Shown here: piece after piece, positions 5,438-5,948 of the stretch
How positions within the stretch are numbered: the stretch's first letter is position 1
Layout of the letters: every line of letters starts with the position of its first letter
Source: JBFHES01 sp041584015
GTDB taxonomy: Bacteria; Bacteroidota; Bacteroidia; Bacteroidales; M50B96
Direction of reading: 5' to 3'
Length of the DNA: 5,948 nt
NCBI GenBank assembly: GCA_041584015.1
Contig: JBFHES010000272.1
Span: 1 to 5,948, forward strand
Position numbers and translations under genes: made by a program
Notes under the pieces: generated by a model
The model's input: the letters and a program-made list of their open reading frames with translations, nothing else
What the model was told of the DNA's origin: nothing
Databases searched by the model: none

Positions 5438-5948
5438 ATGAAATCAATACAACTACTACTTACAATTATTGCATGCAGCATTTTGTATATGGGATGCGTG
5501 AACATCAAGAATTCCGAGCATAAATCTCCATCTCCTAAGTATGAGTTATTCACAAAAATAAACACCAAAGAATGTGTCAATTGTTATTCCCACTTATCTT
5601 CATTAAAACATATAGATCCGACTATAAGCCTAACATTTGTGTTTGATGAGAGCGATAGGAAAATCGACCAGTTTATGAAGGAGTGTATCGCAGCAGAAGG
5701 TCTTCAATATAGCATAGTGCAGTCATCGGAAGTCTATAAATCACTAAATACTCAGTTTAAATCGGAAGCATGGCTATTCAATGAAAATAACGATACGTTA
5801 TTTCACTGTCCTGTTGATGAATTGACTAAAAATATCACACGAATAAATTCCATCCCTGAAATTTGCCTAAAAGAAATTTCTTCCTTCCAACTTCCAGAGA
5901 AGATGTATTTCAGATATGGCGCTATGATGCATTCCTGCTGCAATCAAC
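5438..5948 (+). CDS. Lipoprotein with a CxxC thioredoxin-like motif (3' end beyond the window)
   Basis: An open frame from ATG 5438 runs to the window end, giving 170 residues with no stop. It starts with a lipoprotein signal: MKSIQ, a hydrophobic core and the lipobox YMGC with the lipidated cysteine at C20. After a short linker comes YELFTKINTKECVNCYSHL, a predicted beta strand leading into C46-V-N-C49 at the start of a helix. Then follow a strand ISLTFVFDES, a helix (KIDQFMKECIAAEGL) and a strand with AWLFNENNDTLF. This beta-CxxC-helix-beta order is what a thioredoxin-like fold shows, so a periplasmic or surface thiol-redox role is plausible, but it is inference. No cis-Pro motif is obvious in the visible part, and a structural or metal-binding role for the cysteines is possible. 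Another pair, C167-C168, lies near the cut end. It resembles small lipoproteins often encoded beside Bacteroidota beta-propeller proteins (an impression from memory). What follows it is outside the window. Confidence 0.8.
   Translation, partial: MKSIQLLLTIIACSILYMGCVNIKNSEHKSPSPKYELFTKINTKECVNCYSHLSSLKHIDPTISLTFVFDESDRKIDQFMKECIAAEGLQYSIVQSSEVYKSLNTQFKSEAWLFNENNDTLFHCPVDELTKNITRINSIPEICLKEISSFQLPEKMYFRYGAMMHSCCNQ

Noticed and set aside
1..5948. tRNA or rRNA genes, CRISPR arrays, insertion sequences
   Set aside because: No cloverleaf, rRNA signature, regularly spaced repeats, transposase or terminal inverted repeats were seen by eye on either strand.

Overview
The window looks like chromosomal DNA from a Gram-negative Bacteroidota bacterium, most likely a marine or anaerobic Bacteroidales/Marinilabiliales-type organism. 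The basis is the AT-rich composition, the lack of clear Shine-Dalgarno sequences before most genes, promoter boxes of the Bacteroidota form TAnnTTTG, and two genes encoding lipoproteins with short hydrophobic signals. The genus assignment is inference.

Positions 1-218 hold what may be the last 31 codons of an upstream gene, a weak terminator and a promoter. Positions 219-4474 hold five co-directional genes forming one functional unit: methylmalonyl-CoA epimerase (mce), then mmdA, mmdD, mmdC and mmdB, the carboxyltransferase, small membrane, biotin-carrier and membrane sodium-pump subunits of a methylmalonyl-CoA decarboxylase. The four mmd genes are separated by only 12, 11 and 4 bases. A strong terminator at 4499-4541 closes the operon.

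Together these genes would carry the last steps of the succinate-to-propionate route. The epimerase converts (R)- to (S)-methylmalonyl-CoA. MmdA moves the carboxyl group to biotin on MmdC. MmdB decarboxylates carboxybiotin and exports sodium ions, with MmdD holding the complex together. No biotin carboxylase or methylmalonyl-CoA mutase lies in the window. The missing carboxylase together with the OadB-type pump favours a decarboxylase over a propionyl-CoA carboxylase.

Positions 4542-5948 are accessory in character. A small lipoprotein gene of unknown function (4674-5144) has its own promoter, with a TetR-type palindrome placed directly against the -7 box, and ends at a good hairpin terminator. 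After a 222-base AT-rich spacer (5216-5437) begins a second lipoprotein gene with a CxxC motif in a thioredoxin-like setting, cut by the window end. I found no RNA gene, CRISPR array or mobile element. The most unusual signals are the palindrome in the lipoprotein promoter, the two uncharacterised lipoproteins, and the extended N-terminus of MmdB. The central operon is a known system.
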